A stretch of 64,000 bases of DNA from Orientallactaga sibirica (GCA_036365145.1 JAEOAD010000024.1:14336501-14400500); one strand, 5' to 3'; positions 30,886 to 42,706 are shown, counted from the stretch's first letter. Numbers and translations: made by a program. Notes: a model not told the origin generated them from the letters alone.

Positions 30886-33189
30886 CAAACCTTCCTCAAC
30901 TGTTATTGTTGTTTTATGGGATATCTCATAATAATGAAAACAGTGTCCATTTTGAGAACTCACAGTCAGTCAGAGGGACTGTTCCTTGTACCCACACATC
31001 GTATTCTTTCTTCATGTTAAGGCATGGTAATGGCTCACCTTTTAGGGCATGATTTAAGACTTTTAAAAAGGGAAATATTGGCTGAAGTTTCAGTCAACCA
31101 AATGTTTATAGTTTGGCCCTTGGGACGTTACTATATTTTGAATAAATTAACTCAAAATAAAAACACAGGACTTGAAATAAGTCTGTGAGAAACAGTTAGA
31201 TGGTCAGTTAATTCATGAGAAAGATTGGAGGTAAATGAACTGAACAACCTTTATCAGTTTTAAGTTTTTAAATTTCTCATGCTAAAGACAGTCTTCTGAT
31301 CATTCTTTGGCAGAGGAACTAAGTTCCTTTTTTTTTTTTTTCCCCTACATGACAGACTTGCCCAACAGGAGGATGTCCGAAATAGAATGTGTGCCAGGTC
31401 CTACCACATTAATGTCAATCAAAATCATCTTATCCGTACAGGTGTTGTGGCAAGAAGTTTTGGATGAAAAAAGACACCAAAAACTATGAGGCAATATCAC
31501 CTCAGAAGTATTTAAAGCTCTCTTGTCTCTGGATGAACTGTCAGTAAGAAGTGTGGAATTTAGTCCCTCACTCCACACCTGAGTTCCATGGGCAGGATTG
31601 AGAGAATTCTTCCTCGTGACAAGTCCCCATGCTTTAGAGTATTCTGTTGTCTGAACATCTAACCAGTATAAACCTTAGCCACCATATTATCATGAAGAAT
31701 TCCTTCCTTTGGTATTGATAAGCACAACATACATAATCCCTTCTCTCTCTCCGAGCTATTAGCTTCTTGGGCTTTGGCCGGTGCGTGTATACAGTATCTA
31801 TAGTTATTGCATGCAAGTGTACTCGACTGGCTTGCAAAGACTTTGATCAAACCAGCTGAACTTGATTTTCCACATTATTCGAGAGACAAGGCGTACAGCT
31901 CTCAGCTTTACAAGTCCTGGCAAGCAATGGAGACCCCATGCTCCCCACTCCCTTTATCAGAATCAAAGGTAAACAGAGAGCCAGTTCTCATTTAAATACC
32001 GAACATCGGGGATCTTGCCTTACTTTCACAGTTGTAGCAGCTGAAGAAAAACAACAGTTGTAGTAAGAAAAAGGTTTCCTTGGCGTCGATGCCAAGCTAA
32101 ATAACGACACCCAAAGCAAAACCATGCTTCACTGAAACTAAACTTTAGTCAATTCAGCCTACTGAAAACAAAGCTTTTCTTGTGATTTCAAAAGTGAACA
32201 TTGTACTTTGCTCTGGCAGGCATTTATATGTTTTTGAATGATCCAATTATGCATAAATCCCTGGCCTACAGACCTTTCAGCACTTCATCTTGGGAGCGAC
32301 TAGAAAACATGACTGAACTCTTCTATATACAGTGCCTGCCCATTTCTTCCCGTTAAGCTGTTAAACCATACTCTGAGTGATGAGGGGCAACGATTTGACA
32401 TACATTATCATGTGTCCCCTCTCTTTTTCTCTCTCCCCCTTTTCTTTCTCTGAAGTATTTCAGGTGAGCAAGGATTGGATTTCCTTTTCCCCGGGAAGTC
32501 ATAATTTTTCATCACCTTTTCAGGTATTCTACTTCCTAGCTGTTATCTTTCTCTTGTCTTCTCTGAGGCACAAAGTTTGAAGGACGTCCTACATGATCAC
32601 CTTTGAAATTTGTACAACCTGAGGTAGGAAGTCAGCCAGTGAAAAGCAGAGATGACTTTTCGGCTTTGTTGGTGTATCTATATGTGAGCGGTGGCATAGA
32701 TGCATGAGGAGTAAGTGAGTAGTTGGTCCCGGGCTTCTCTGGATCCAGTTCAGATCTGACATTGCACACATGGTCTCCCCCTGGGAAACTAAAGCTTTAC
32801 AGGAAAGAGTTTTGGGTATGTCTTGCATCAGGCCCCAGCACAAGTTCTAGTGAAACTGGAGGGTATTCCTATCTTTTGGGGTTAATTCCCCGATGTGCAT
32901 TGCTTTCTGTATCTGAGAGGATTCCAACCATGTAAGAAGGACATTCTCCCTCCTTCTTCATGGAAAATCACCCTACAGTTCCCTGTTGACAAGGCAGAGC
33001 AAGAATGGGGCCCGCCTCCTATACTAAGACCAAACAAAGGGGTGACAGATTCTTGTGGATCTCAGCCTTTGGTAACCTCATTGTGTATGGATACCTGTGT
33101 ATGTGACTGAACTCTTGATTTTGTTTTCTACGCCTCTGACAACTTTTCAGTTCCCTTTGCTATTAAGTCTCATTCTAGATGTTCTAGCT
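30885..33189. other. Long unique stretch with candidate regulatory sequence
   Basis: The longest interval without a clear transposon (apart from a T-run at 31328-31341). At 32240-32258 lies 'gatccaattatgcataaat', with a POU/homeodomain-like ATGCATAAAT (32249-32258). A long pyrimidine tract followed by 'tatttcag' and 'gtgagc' lies at 32402-32469, but no exon is supported. Best guess is non-coding unique DNA that may include conserved elements. Confidence 0.4.
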
Positions 33190-33925
33190 AGATAAGATTA
33201 ATTACCCAGTCAAGTTTCACTTGTCTGCTCTAGGTTGATGATCCTCAAATCTAAATCTTGAAGCGACTTCATCTGTACTCAGAGATGCCTCAGATCCCTC
33301 AGACTCCACTTGTCTAACAGTGTCATCAGACTTACCCATTTTCTTGCTCTCATCTGTGACCGGAATCCTCATGAACAATAGCACCACCTGACCACCATGT
33401 TCAAGGCAATCACCTGAGAGCCCTTCAGATGAGTTCCTTTCCTGTTCCTCTGTCTAGTCATACCAGGTCTTGCTGATTCTCTCGCCAGTCCTCTCAGTCT
33501 ATACATTTTTATATACTTGCATTGGACGTGGAACACTACATAACTCAGCACCTTCTCCTGCATGAACAATTGGCTGGGTTGCTTGTCCCTCGTCTTAGCA
33601 AAGAGAGAACTTTCTGAACTATAATTCCAACCTGCTGATTCTCCTTAAATTTGTCAGTAGCTTTTTCTAGGCTTAGGATAGATCAGATCTAAACCCTTTA
33701 GCATAGCTTACAAATTTTCATGTTCTTAGACACACTGTTTACTGCTTCCTTTATCTCAATGCCCTTCATTTCTTGAATGCCACCCTTCAGCTACTGAATG
33801 TCTGTGAGGTTTCTCAACCTCTCTTTTAGTTCTGGGTATCTCTTCATGGTGTCTGGTGCCTTTGCCTGGTTATGATTGACCTTCCTCCTGCCTGAGGATG
33901 CCTCTCAATCATCACATCTCTTTTG
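33190..33925 (+). mobile_element. LINE L2 fragment, long
   Basis: Sense order of recalled L2 ORF2 3' segments: 'atgcctcagatccctcagac', 'ttgctgattctctcgccag', 'gcatagcttacaaattttca', 'actgcttcctttatctcaat', 'ctgtgaggtttctcaacctc'. No open frame survives. Confidence 0.5.
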
Positions 33926-33940
33926 GACAGAGATGTTTTA

Positions 33941-34188
33941 ATTTTATTTATTTATTTTAAAATAATTTTTAAGATTTATTTTATCTTATTTATTTTTTAG
34001 AGACAGAGAGAGAGAGAGGGAGGAAGAGAGAGAGAATGGGTGTACCAGGGTCTCTAGCCACTGCAAACGAACTCCAGATGCATGTGCCACCATGTGCATC
34101 TGGCTTACATGGGTCCTGGAGAATTGCACCTAGGTCCTTAGGCTGCACAGGCATGTGCCTTAACTGCTAAGCCATCTCTCCAGCCCCA
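33941..34188 (-). mobile_element. B2-like tRNA SINE with TSD (inner of a nested pair)
   Basis: Antisense: 'gtaccagggtctctagccac', 'ccaccatgtgcatctggctt', ending 'gccatctctccagcccc'. The duplication 'agatgtttta' is at 33931-33940 and 34189-34198. Confidence 0.93.
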
Positions 34189-34198
34189 AGATGTTTTA

Positions 34199-34234
34199 TT
34201 TTTTGTTAATTTTTATTTATTTATTGAGAGAGGC

Positions 34235-34322
<88 letters not shown>

Positions 34323-34476
34323 GGCATGGCAGGGCCTATAGCCACTGCAAACAAACTTCAGACACATGCACCACCCTGTGCATCTGGCTTTCATGCATAC
34401 TAGGATTCAAACCTAGACCTGGGTCCTTAGGCCTCACAAGCAAGTGCACTAACCACTAAGCAGTCTCTCCAGCCCT
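34199..34476 (-). mobile_element. B2-like tRNA SINE with TA/GA microsatellites (outer of a nested pair)
   Basis: Antisense copy in which the pyrimidine/purine part has expanded into (TA)n at 34228-34281 and (GA)n to 34319. Its own duplication 'gacagagatgtt' is at 33926-33937 and, with one change, at 34478-34489. The SINE at 33941 later landed in its left duplication. Confidence 0.9.
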
Positions 34477-34489
34477 AGACAGGGATGTT

Positions 34490-35796
34490 CTGAGGAACCC
34501 TTTAATCTGGTTGCCAACTCTGAGTGACAATGTTTTCTTATTGCCTCCACACTACTGCATATCACATGCTTTCCATGGATATGATTCTCCGGCAGTTTCA
34601 ATTTTCATTCTCCCCTAAGGTCTGTGAGAACAATGTCTTTATAATCGATAAATCTTCAGGTGGAGGGAACAAATGGATAGAACAAAACAGAGCCCACTCG
34701 TACTAGCAGAGGCTGACTTGTTTGGTGAGACAAATAGTGTGTGTCCTTCATTCTGTGTCAAAAAATATCTGGGGCTGGCGGGAGCATGCTTAATCAAACA
34801 GAAGGCAGAGACAGAGAAATGTCAGGTCTGGCAGGACCCCTATGGCTCACCATCATTTTAAGGAAGAAATAACTAAGTTCCAAGGAGAGTAAGTCATGTT
34901 TTCATCCTCCTGCCTCAGCAGGCTTCATCCCTCAGGCTTCTTCATTTGGACCACTTTGATATATATCATATAGTTGCCCACATTTCAGATTTGCTTTCAT
35001 TTGGATCTTTCCAGATTACCACAGACTTGAACATATATTTAATACTTAACAGACAATTGAAGTTTCTCTTATTTGCTTCACTATATGACTTTTTCCTGAT
35101 CTTATTGGACCATTTGTTTTCTCCCATACACTTTCAGGAATTCCTTGCATGTTCTGTATACTCCTTCTTAGTCGTTTATGTGGCTTGGAAATTTTTCATG
35201 AATTAGAAGGTGAGCCGCTCTATGCTTAGCATATACCTGCGAGAGAAACTCACATGGGCCCAAAGAAATATTTGAGAGGATATTTCTGAAGTGCCATTTG
35301 TAAAAGCACAAAATTGGAATTATCTAATTATGTTTACCTGCTCAGTTGTACTACCTACTCCTCAGCAAGTCATTAAATTATGTCAGCTTCACAGAGTGAA
35401 TGTAGCAGTTTAAATAGTTTATCTGGTCCCAATGTTATCCAGAGAGATGGTGCTGAAAATACTATGTTGAGTACAAGAGCAAATAACAACTCATATATAC
35501 AGTATTTCATTTATGCAAAATCCTGAAAAAATTCTTGTACGGAAGAGGACCAGATAAAGGTAGAATATTAAACTGGGCCTGTGAGAGATTTCTTCTTTAA
35601 AAGAGATTTGTGGAGAATACAAAGATATTAACATGTAACACACTTGAGCTGTGGGCAAATGAATGCCTATGATATTATTTTTGATTATTTGTGTGTGCTT
35701 GAAATATTTTCTAATTAAAGAGAGAGAAAAAAAAATCTAGCAAACAACATATGTCAGAACCTTCTTCTGGGCAGAAATGACAGAAAATGCTTATTT
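34490..35796. other. Unique sequence
   Basis: No repeat family or gene confidently recognised; the open frame at 34946-35206 has no family motif. Confidence 0.5.
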
Positions 35797-35872
35797 TAAA
35801 TATATTTTACTTCTTTATTTGTGAGGGGGAGAGATAGATAGATGATAGGTAGAGATAGATAGATAGATAGAC

Positions 35873-35935
<63 letters not shown>

Positions 35936-36080
35936 GGGCTCAGTTTTACCACTGCAAACAAACTCCAGGTGCTTGTGCCACTCTGTACATCTGACTTTCT
36001 ATGTGTACTAGGGCATTGAAGCCAGGCTGGCTGACTCTGTAAGCAAGTGCCTTTAACTGCTGAGACATCTTCCCAGTGCC
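35797..36080 (-). mobile_element. B2-like tRNA SINE with (GATA)n expansion
   Basis: Antisense: (GATA)n at about 35832-35933 sits where other copies have the GA/CT-rich part; then 'ttaccactgcaaacaaactc', 'cactctgtacatctgacttt', ending 'acatcttcccagtgcc'. Confidence 0.88.
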
Positions 36081-36206
36081 AGAATATGCATATTTTTTGA
36101 GGCCTTGAAAAAGCAGGATGAAATCAAGTAACTTGTAGAAGGAGGAAAGGGTTCTAACAACAGGGAAGTTCTCATGCAGAAGAAAGAAACAAGGAATGAA
36201 GAAAGG

Positions 36207-36447
36207 GGCTGAAGGGATGGCTTAGCAGGTAAGGCATTTGCCTGCAAAGCCAAAGGACCTAGGTTCGATTCCCCAGGACCCACGTTAGCCAGATGCACAA
36301 GGGGGCGCAAGCATCTGGAGTTTATTTGCAGTGGCTGGAGTCCCTGGAGTACCCATTCTCTCTCTCTCCCTCCTTCCCTCCCTCCCTCCCTCCCTCTTTC
36401 TCTGTCAAATAAATAAATAAATAAAAATAAAATATTTAGAAAAAAGA
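36207..36447 (+). mobile_element. B2-like tRNA SINE with 12-bp TSD
   Basis: Near-consensus: 'gctgaagggatggcttagca', B box 'aggttcgattcccc', 'acgttagccagatgcacaag', (CCCT)n, AAAT tail. The perfect duplication 'aatgaagaaagg' is at 36195-36206 and 36448-36459. Confidence 0.95.
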
Positions 36448-36459
36448 AATGAAGAAAGG

Positions 36460-36532
36460 AACGAAGATAGGAAGAGAAGGAAGGAGGGAAGAAGGAAGGG
36501 AGTGAGGGAGAGGAGGAAGGGGAGGGAGAATA
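36460..36532 (+). repeat. Purine-rich tract
   Basis: GGAA/GAAG/GGGA units directly after the SINE duplication, probably pre-existing at the target. Confidence 0.85.
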
Positions 36533-36599
36533 GATTAAGAACTATCTAACTATCTCACCTTGTGAGTATTTGCAAGCCTGTAAACATTTTATTCCTGGA

Positions 36600-36805
36600 A
36601 GGAGAAATGTAGCAGTGGTAGTCATAATATTTGATTAAGCCCTTATAACACTTTTACACGAACATACCATAGGACAAAATATAACTTATCTAGCCAACTT
36701 GCCCTTCATATTAGGCACAAGAAAAACAAGGCTCTGAAAAACTGAAAGAAAGAAAGCAAGAAAGGGCATTTTGTACAAGATCACTAGAATCCAACTAGTC
36801 AAGCG
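36600..36805 (-). mobile_element. MIR fragment
   Basis: Antisense MIR order: 'catattaggcacaagaaaaa', 'aaggctctgaaaaactgaa', 'acaagatcactagaatccaa'. Ancient. Confidence 0.45.
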
Positions 36806-37734
36806 ATTTCGCATAATCAGATGGGCTGACTTCTCTGCGGCTAGGGCACCTACTTAACTGCATCGAGGAGGAGACAGATTTTGGAAAGGATGCGACAGAA
36901 GATGCACAAGTTTTGACTGGGAGGAATGGCTATCGTAGCAACTAGCGGATGGTCACCATGCAGACCTTGGAGCATCCAGCAGGTAAGTCCACATGAGACG
37001 CAGCCTGTAGTATAGGAGGTTGGTCATGGAGGAACTCAAAGGGGGAAAACACTGAACTTCGCTGTTGCTGCCTTGCTATTGTGCCTGCAGGTGTCTTGCT
37101 GGGTGGGGCTGATCAATATCATGCAGTCTGTATTGTCTCCAATAAAGACTATCATTAGGTGGCCTAAGGCCAAGAGATAACTCGATCACTAAAAGATGAG
37201 TCATTCCTGGAATGTCCCGTGATGTCCATCTCTGCCTTGGCAATGCAGGGACCTGAGCTCAGGGTCAGGTGTTACCCCAGTGAAGATAAAGGAGTTAGCT
37301 GACAGAGCACAGGCCCTCGCTTTACTCCGCTTGTCTGTGGGCTTTCCTTCCCAGCTTAGTTGACCTCACATTCCCCCAGGTGGAGATACAGTCTCCTTGC
37401 TCCTGGGTCCCACCTCTGACATGCGCATATTGGGCTGCTCGGGAGAAGGGACTCTTCTGAAGGCATCGTTAAGAGCTTTCCCCAGCATATGAGTGACACA
37501 GTGAATTTCCTAGGTTGGCTAATTGCATCTTTGAAAGGAACTGGGAGTTTTGTCCTCAAGAGGTGAGGTACAAGATTGGAAGGTTTCCGCATGCTGAAGA
37601 AGGTCTGGACCAACTGAAAAATACCAGAGACTTAAACTACCCTTGACCACCTCTCACTCAGGTATCATCAGAATAATGCAGAACACGCTTTTCCTTTGCA
37701 ACGGTTATGAGCATTTTCATTAGATACCCATTTG
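36806..37734. other. Unique sequence with exon-like donor
   Basis: No repeat recognised. At 36980-36988 there is a perfect CAG|GTAAGT donor consensus, after a stretch with more CpG than the surroundings. No acceptor or coding similarity is seen, so no gene is called. Confidence 0.35.
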
Positions 37735-37925
37735 TTTTTCTAGTGAAACTGGGAACACCATGAGAATAGAGGACACACCTCTTTGTATTCTTTGACCTGT
37801 CTTGGAGCCTAGTCAGGAGTCTAGTTTTAAATTGGGAGTTCAATATGTGCTTGTTAAAAAAAAAAAAGCATGTGATTTCATGAGTGAATGAGTATAAGAA
37901 CAAAAAGAGTGAAGGCAGAATGAGT
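37735..37925 (+). mobile_element. LINE L2 3' end
   Basis: Sense: 'aacaccatgagaatagagga', 'ctctttgtattctttgacct', 'gttcaatatgtgcttgttaa', 'gagtgaatgagta', the recalled L2 3' terminus. Confidence 0.6.
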
Positions 37926-38034
37926 GAATTCAATGTAAGCTATGCTAAAGGTTTATGGTCTGGATGTGGCCCATGGGTGGATTCCTGGTGAGAAATCATA
38001 TAGAATGAGCCCTTTAAAGACAGGGACCTAGCAG

Positions 38035-38245
38035 GTAGAGTGTGACATCACATTGAAAGGCATGGGCCTGAGACGTGTAAGTTCTCTCACTTACTGTATG
38101 ATCCAAGCAGCCTAGTTTCCCCTTCCAAGCCACTGTTTTCCCTTTTAGACAATAAGAATAAGAACAGTGAAACTTACCTTTAATGGTCATGAAACCAAAT
38201 GAGACGTTGACACAGTTTATGTAAACATTCTCAGAAGGTCATATT
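38035..38245 (+). mobile_element. MIR
   Basis: Sense MIR order: 'ggcatgggcctgagacgtgt', 'ctctcacttactgtatgatc', 'cagcctagtttccccttcc', 'gacaataagaataagaacag'. Confidence 0.6.
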
Positions 38246-38275
38246 TAGGGGTACATTATTAAATTATGCCACTTT

Positions 38276-38510
38276 GGGGCTGGAGAGATGGCTCAGAAGG
38301 TTAAGAGCTTTGTACTTACTGTGAACCCTTGAGGATCTGGAGTTCAGATCCCCACGTAAAATGCTGGGTAGGGTGACATGCACCTGGATTCCCAGCCCTT
38401 GGGAGATGGAGACAGGGAATCAGTGTCACCACCTCACTGACTAGCTGAGTTAGTGAATTCGAAGTTCACTAAGGGGGGTGGAGTCCAGTCTCAAAAAATA
38501 AAGTGGGGGC
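38276..38510 (+). mobile_element. B4-like (ID-B1) SINE
   Basis: 'ggggctggagagatggctca', 'ctggagttcagatccccacg', B1-like 'gattcccagcccttgggaga', 'gtccagtctcaaaaaataaa'. Confidence 0.75.
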
Positions 38511-38515
38511 GGGGT

Positions 38516-38612
38516 GAGGTGGGGATGTAGCTCAGTGGTAGAGCACTTAGCATGCATGAAGCCCTAGGTTAAACTTCCCGTACCAAAATCAAGGAAAAAA
38601 CAAAACAAAACA
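38516..38612 (+). mobile_element. ID element
   Basis: Classical ID order: 'ggggatgtagctcagtggta', 'gagcacttagcatgcatgaa', 'gccctaggttaaacttcccg', then a CAAAA-rich tail. Confidence 0.8.
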
Positions 38613-38649
38613 AAACAGAATTAAAGAAAAATAAGAAAGAAAACCCATA

Positions 38650-38912
38650 ATCTTATGGCTCAGTGGTTAAGTGCACTCTCTGTACAAGCATGAGGACCTG
38701 AAGGGGCCTGATGCTGCCAGAGTTCAAATCTCCAGATCCCATATAAACAGCTGGGCATGTCCACACTCTCCTGTAACCCCAGTTCCACAAGGGAGCAGAG
38801 ACCCTAGAATTGTTGGAGCCCCACAAGCTCTGGAATCAGTAAAGAGATTTCTGCCTCCATAACAAGACCAGGTGGAAACGTGATAGAGTGGGTGGCTAGT
38901 GTGTGCACACAC
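38650..38912 (+). mobile_element. B4-like (ID-B1) SINE
   Basis: 'ttatggctcagtggttaagt', 'gagttcaaatctccagatcc', 'ctcctgtaaccccagttcca', 'tccataacaagaccaggtgg'; the TG/CA-rich 3' end merges with the compound microsatellite that follows. Confidence 0.65.
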
Positions 38913-38914
38913 AT

Positions 38915-38962
<48 letters not shown>

Positions 38963-39011
38963 AACCATATGGTGTTATACCACTCCACACCATACCATAT
39001 CTCTCTTTCCG

Positions 39012-39054
<43 letters not shown>

Positions 39055-39090
39055 ACCATATGGTGTTATACCACTCCACACCATATCATA

Positions 39091-39151
<61 letters not shown>

Positions 39152-39155
39152 GCAC
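38913..39155 (+). repeat. Compound (CT)n(CA)n repeat with duplicated spacer
   Basis: Three (CT)n(CA)n blocks (about 38913-38962, 39003-39052, 39093-39150) are separated by two nearly identical 40-base spacers (38963-39002 and 39053-39092). Each spacer contains the palindrome ACCATATGGT. A unit of about 90 bp was tandemly duplicated. Confidence 0.93.
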
Positions 39156-39199
39156 ATTACAAACAAAAATAAAAAGTGAAAAAAGAAAGTGAAAAGTGA

Positions 39200-39293
39200 G
39201 AAAGATACTTGATGTCAACTTCTGGCCTTGTCAGGCATGTATGTGTATGTGTACATTTCCATGTGTACCCACACACACGGGTGCATCCATATC

Positions 39294-39351
<58 letters not shown>

Positions 39352-39380
39352 CACGCCATCCACACATGCACATGCAGCAA
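39200..39380 (+). repeat. B4-like tail with (CA)n
   Basis: 'gatgtcaacttctggccttg' and 'gtcaggcatgtatgtgtatg' resemble the variable end of B4-like elements. It includes a (CA)n of about 28 units at 39293-39349. Confidence 0.6.
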
Positions 39381-40864
39381 AACCCAAGAAAACTATGCTT
39401 ACTTTTATGAGCAGGGTTGGTCTGTGTAGGCCAGCACAGGTGGGGCTTTGTTTTTCAAGTCATCAGTAAGAGTTGGGTCATACAGCACACACATTTGAGA
39501 CTCAGAAAGGTGAAGCACGTCCTGTTTCTGAGTATAGAAAAGGAAGTTATTCCTGGGAGGGCTGCTAAGTTAAATTTGTCTATTTCCTTTATTTTTCCTG
39601 GATTGGTCACATCTGAGTGATCCTGTAAAGCTACTTCATAAGCTCAAAAGACAATGGTGTCTAGAGAAGGGCCAAGCAGAAGTAGTCAGTGTAGAGCTTG
39701 TAGACCTTGGTAATCCTGCAGTTTTTGCACAATGTTTGTAATTGGCATTAGCTTTTATAACTCAACTGAAGTCTGTGCTGTTGAGATGACTTAGGGCACA
39801 AAGGTATTGCATCATCACGAAGTGACAGTGCTGCACCACAGCCATTTGCTGCTTGATGAACTACCTTAAAGAACCGTGTGCTGTGTCCATTCTCCCATGA
39901 CATTTAGATCTTGGTTTATGAGATTCTTAGAATAGGAGGTACAAAGATAAGCCATCATCAGAATTCAATTGTCTGTTTGATCAGCTGTCTCTCCCTATCC
40001 CTTATAACTTCATAACTCCATCTATAGTCTATATACAGATATATATGTCTTAATAAGTTGTAAAATATTTTTATTTTATTTTATTGAAGAATACAGGTAC
40101 AAAATTCCTGGTGACCAGCAATGACTTTTTTTAAAAAATTGATACTTTAATTCATTTTCTGGATTAGAATATACTGAGTTCTGTGACATCTGATGCTTCT
40201 TTTAAACACATATATATATATATATATATGGAGTAGTTATAATCAGATCAGATTTCATAATGAGTGGTTATTAAAAACTATAACCTCCTTCACTTCCTTT
40301 TGTTGAAATTTAATGTGTACGTAAGTAAGGTGTATGGACACTTTCTCTTCTATATTGGAATGGACAATGATTTGATTTTTTAAAATAGACTGCTTTTAAG
40401 AATAGTTTCAAGTGTGTAGAAAAATTAAGTCGTACCTTTCCTCCCATTAATATTTGCTTTAGTATGGTGTATTTGCACAGTTGATAAGCTTGTTATTAAC
40501 TAGAGCCTGTATTTCACATCATTTTGCTTGTGTTACATGCTTTGAATCATGTAAAATGCCACGTACCCACGACACAGTATACACAGGAGAGCTTCATTGC
40601 TCTACAAATCCCTGAGCACCTACCCACTGCTCCCACCTTCCCCCAAGCCCCTCAGTGAAGCGACTGCACAACACATTGGATCCTTCTAGTCTAATAACTA
40701 GAATCATTCCAAAAACATGATAGTTGTAACAGATAATTCCCACACTATGGTTATTGTATTCATCTCCTTCTATACATCAAATATTGCGTTTAAATGATAT
40801 TTTGATAAGCATGAATTTGGTTGATGGCTCAAAACATATCAGTTAAACTTGTATTGTAGTTGTG
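39381..40864. other. Unique sequence
   Basis: No family recognised apart from a short (TA)n at 40210-40229. Confidence 0.5.
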
Positions 40865-40942
40865 TTGTCTTGTTTTTGAGGAAGAGTTACCTCAACCTCC
40901 CCAGTGTTGGGATTTCAGGTGTCTTCCACCACACTGAGCTAA
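40865..40942 (-). mobile_element. B1-related fragment
   Basis: 'tttttgaggaagagttacct' then 'aacctccccagtgttgggat' and 'ttccaccacactgagct': an antisense B1 with its middle deleted. Confidence 0.65.
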
Positions 40943-41044
40943 TTGCATTCGTCGTCTCCTATTTGTGTCCCTAATACTGGAAGCACCACCTCTCCCCAAA
41001 GGCATGTCTGGAATAAGAAGATTTTTTCTTTCTTATTTTCATTT

Positions 41045-41269
41045 CTTTTTAAAAATATTTTTATTTATTTGCAAGCAGAAAGAGAGGTAGAGAGAAGAGA
41101 GACAGGACAGAGAGAATGGGTGTCCCATGGCCTCCAGCCACTGGAAAAGAACTCCATATGCATGTGTCACTTGGTGCATCTGGTTTTATATGGGTACTGG
41201 AGAGTTGAACTCTGGCTGTTAGGCTTTGTAGGCAAGTGCTTTAACCAATTGAGCCATCTCTCCAGCCCA
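41045..41269 (-). mobile_element. B2-like tRNA SINE
   Basis: Antisense: 'ggcctccagccactggaaaa', 'cacttggtgcatctggtttt', 'ggcaagtgctttaaccaatt', ending 'atctctccagccca'. Confidence 0.92.
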
Positions 41270-42706
41270 TCATTCCTTTTCTATTGGATGTTAGAGGCTT
41301 GCCACTAACTATGGTGCATTTGTGACGCTATTTACCCTTGGTTTCAGAGTCATCTAAATAGTCACCCCCTCCTTTACCTCCATGAGCCACACCACCTTCA
41401 GCAGCAGCAGGGCAGTGCTAAGAGTATTCACTAAGCATCTGTATATGTGTCCAGTGTTTTCCTGACCCATCAGGTGAATGACAGTCACTCTCTAGTTCCT
41501 CTAGCTGACCTTGACTCCTGAGAGGTGCTGGGCTTGGTTGTCACTCTATTGGGCTTAGGTCCCTGGAGCAGGCACCTATTTGCCCTGACATTGTAGTGTA
41601 CCTGTAGAGCTAAATGGCACAAAGCGGTCGAGAGAGGAAGAGTTTCTCCACTCTCAACCTGAGGAACAGGAATTACCCAGCTCTGTAGCAACTGAGCTCC
41701 CGAGAGGCTAGCTTGCCAATTTTATATGAATATTCCCTCCTTTAGCTTTCATGGAATCTAACACTTCCTCTAGAAGATTAAATTTGTTTTTCTTATTAGT
41801 TCCAAATTAAAGCATGCTTAATATATTACCATGGATACACCTAATTAATAAAAAGTCTGGGCTGAGTTTAAAAAATAACTCTTTTCAGATCCAAGTCACT
41901 TTTAGGAGCTGCTATAAATTATTACCTTCCTCTGCATCAGAGGTGTCTTATGACTAAAGGCTGAGACAGCCCCCATGATGCCCTTTAACAATGACTCTTA
42001 TTCTCTTTTGGTAAACTCATAATGTTAATTACACTCTGCAACAGATGGAGTGCCTTCCATCCAGGGCCTCCGTGCACCTTGCAAATGTCATGAGTCATCA
42101 AAGTCCTTCCATAAGAGAGGTAAGTATCTAGGGTCACAATTTTATAGTCAAAGAAGCACAAAGAAAGTAAGTGTTTGGTTCTTGACATGGAATATATTTT
42201 GGCCGAGAAAGTTAGTCATCATTTTAGCAAGCAGCAACATTCAGTGAACACTCAACGAATAAGTGAATGAAAAGTCTCAACAAGACTTGGTTTTCCTGAT
42301 ATGGAACACCTGGACAAGATTACCTGTTCTGAGGAGTCACAGAGGAATGCACCAAAAGTTATCTGCTACGAATAAACCCATGTTTACAATGATTAGTGTA
42401 GAAGTGGCCCATTATAGTGATGTGGCAAGTTTGAAAAAAAAAAGTTTAGAAAGCATGGAAACTTAAAGCTGAATGATGCTGGTGTTTATTTAATTAAGCC
42501 TTTTCATAATTCAAATGAAAAAATTCAGGTCCCGGAAGTAGGCTTTGATTGAACTCACTGGGCTTTTCAAACCTGAATTGAATGGCTTTGTCCTCCTTCC
42601 TGTATTACAAAGGGTTTAATTTCTCTTGGTCACTCAGCTGGTTGCTGGTATCAGTCACTCAAATCCAGGCTCCTGTTCTTCACTGATTCCTTTTCCTACT
42701 AAATTA

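Noticed and set aside
32402..32469. Pyrimidine tract plus 'tatttcag' and 'gtgagc' as a microexon
   Set aside because: An 8-base exon would be needed and there is no coding context or partner exon; splice-like strings of this kind arise often by chance.
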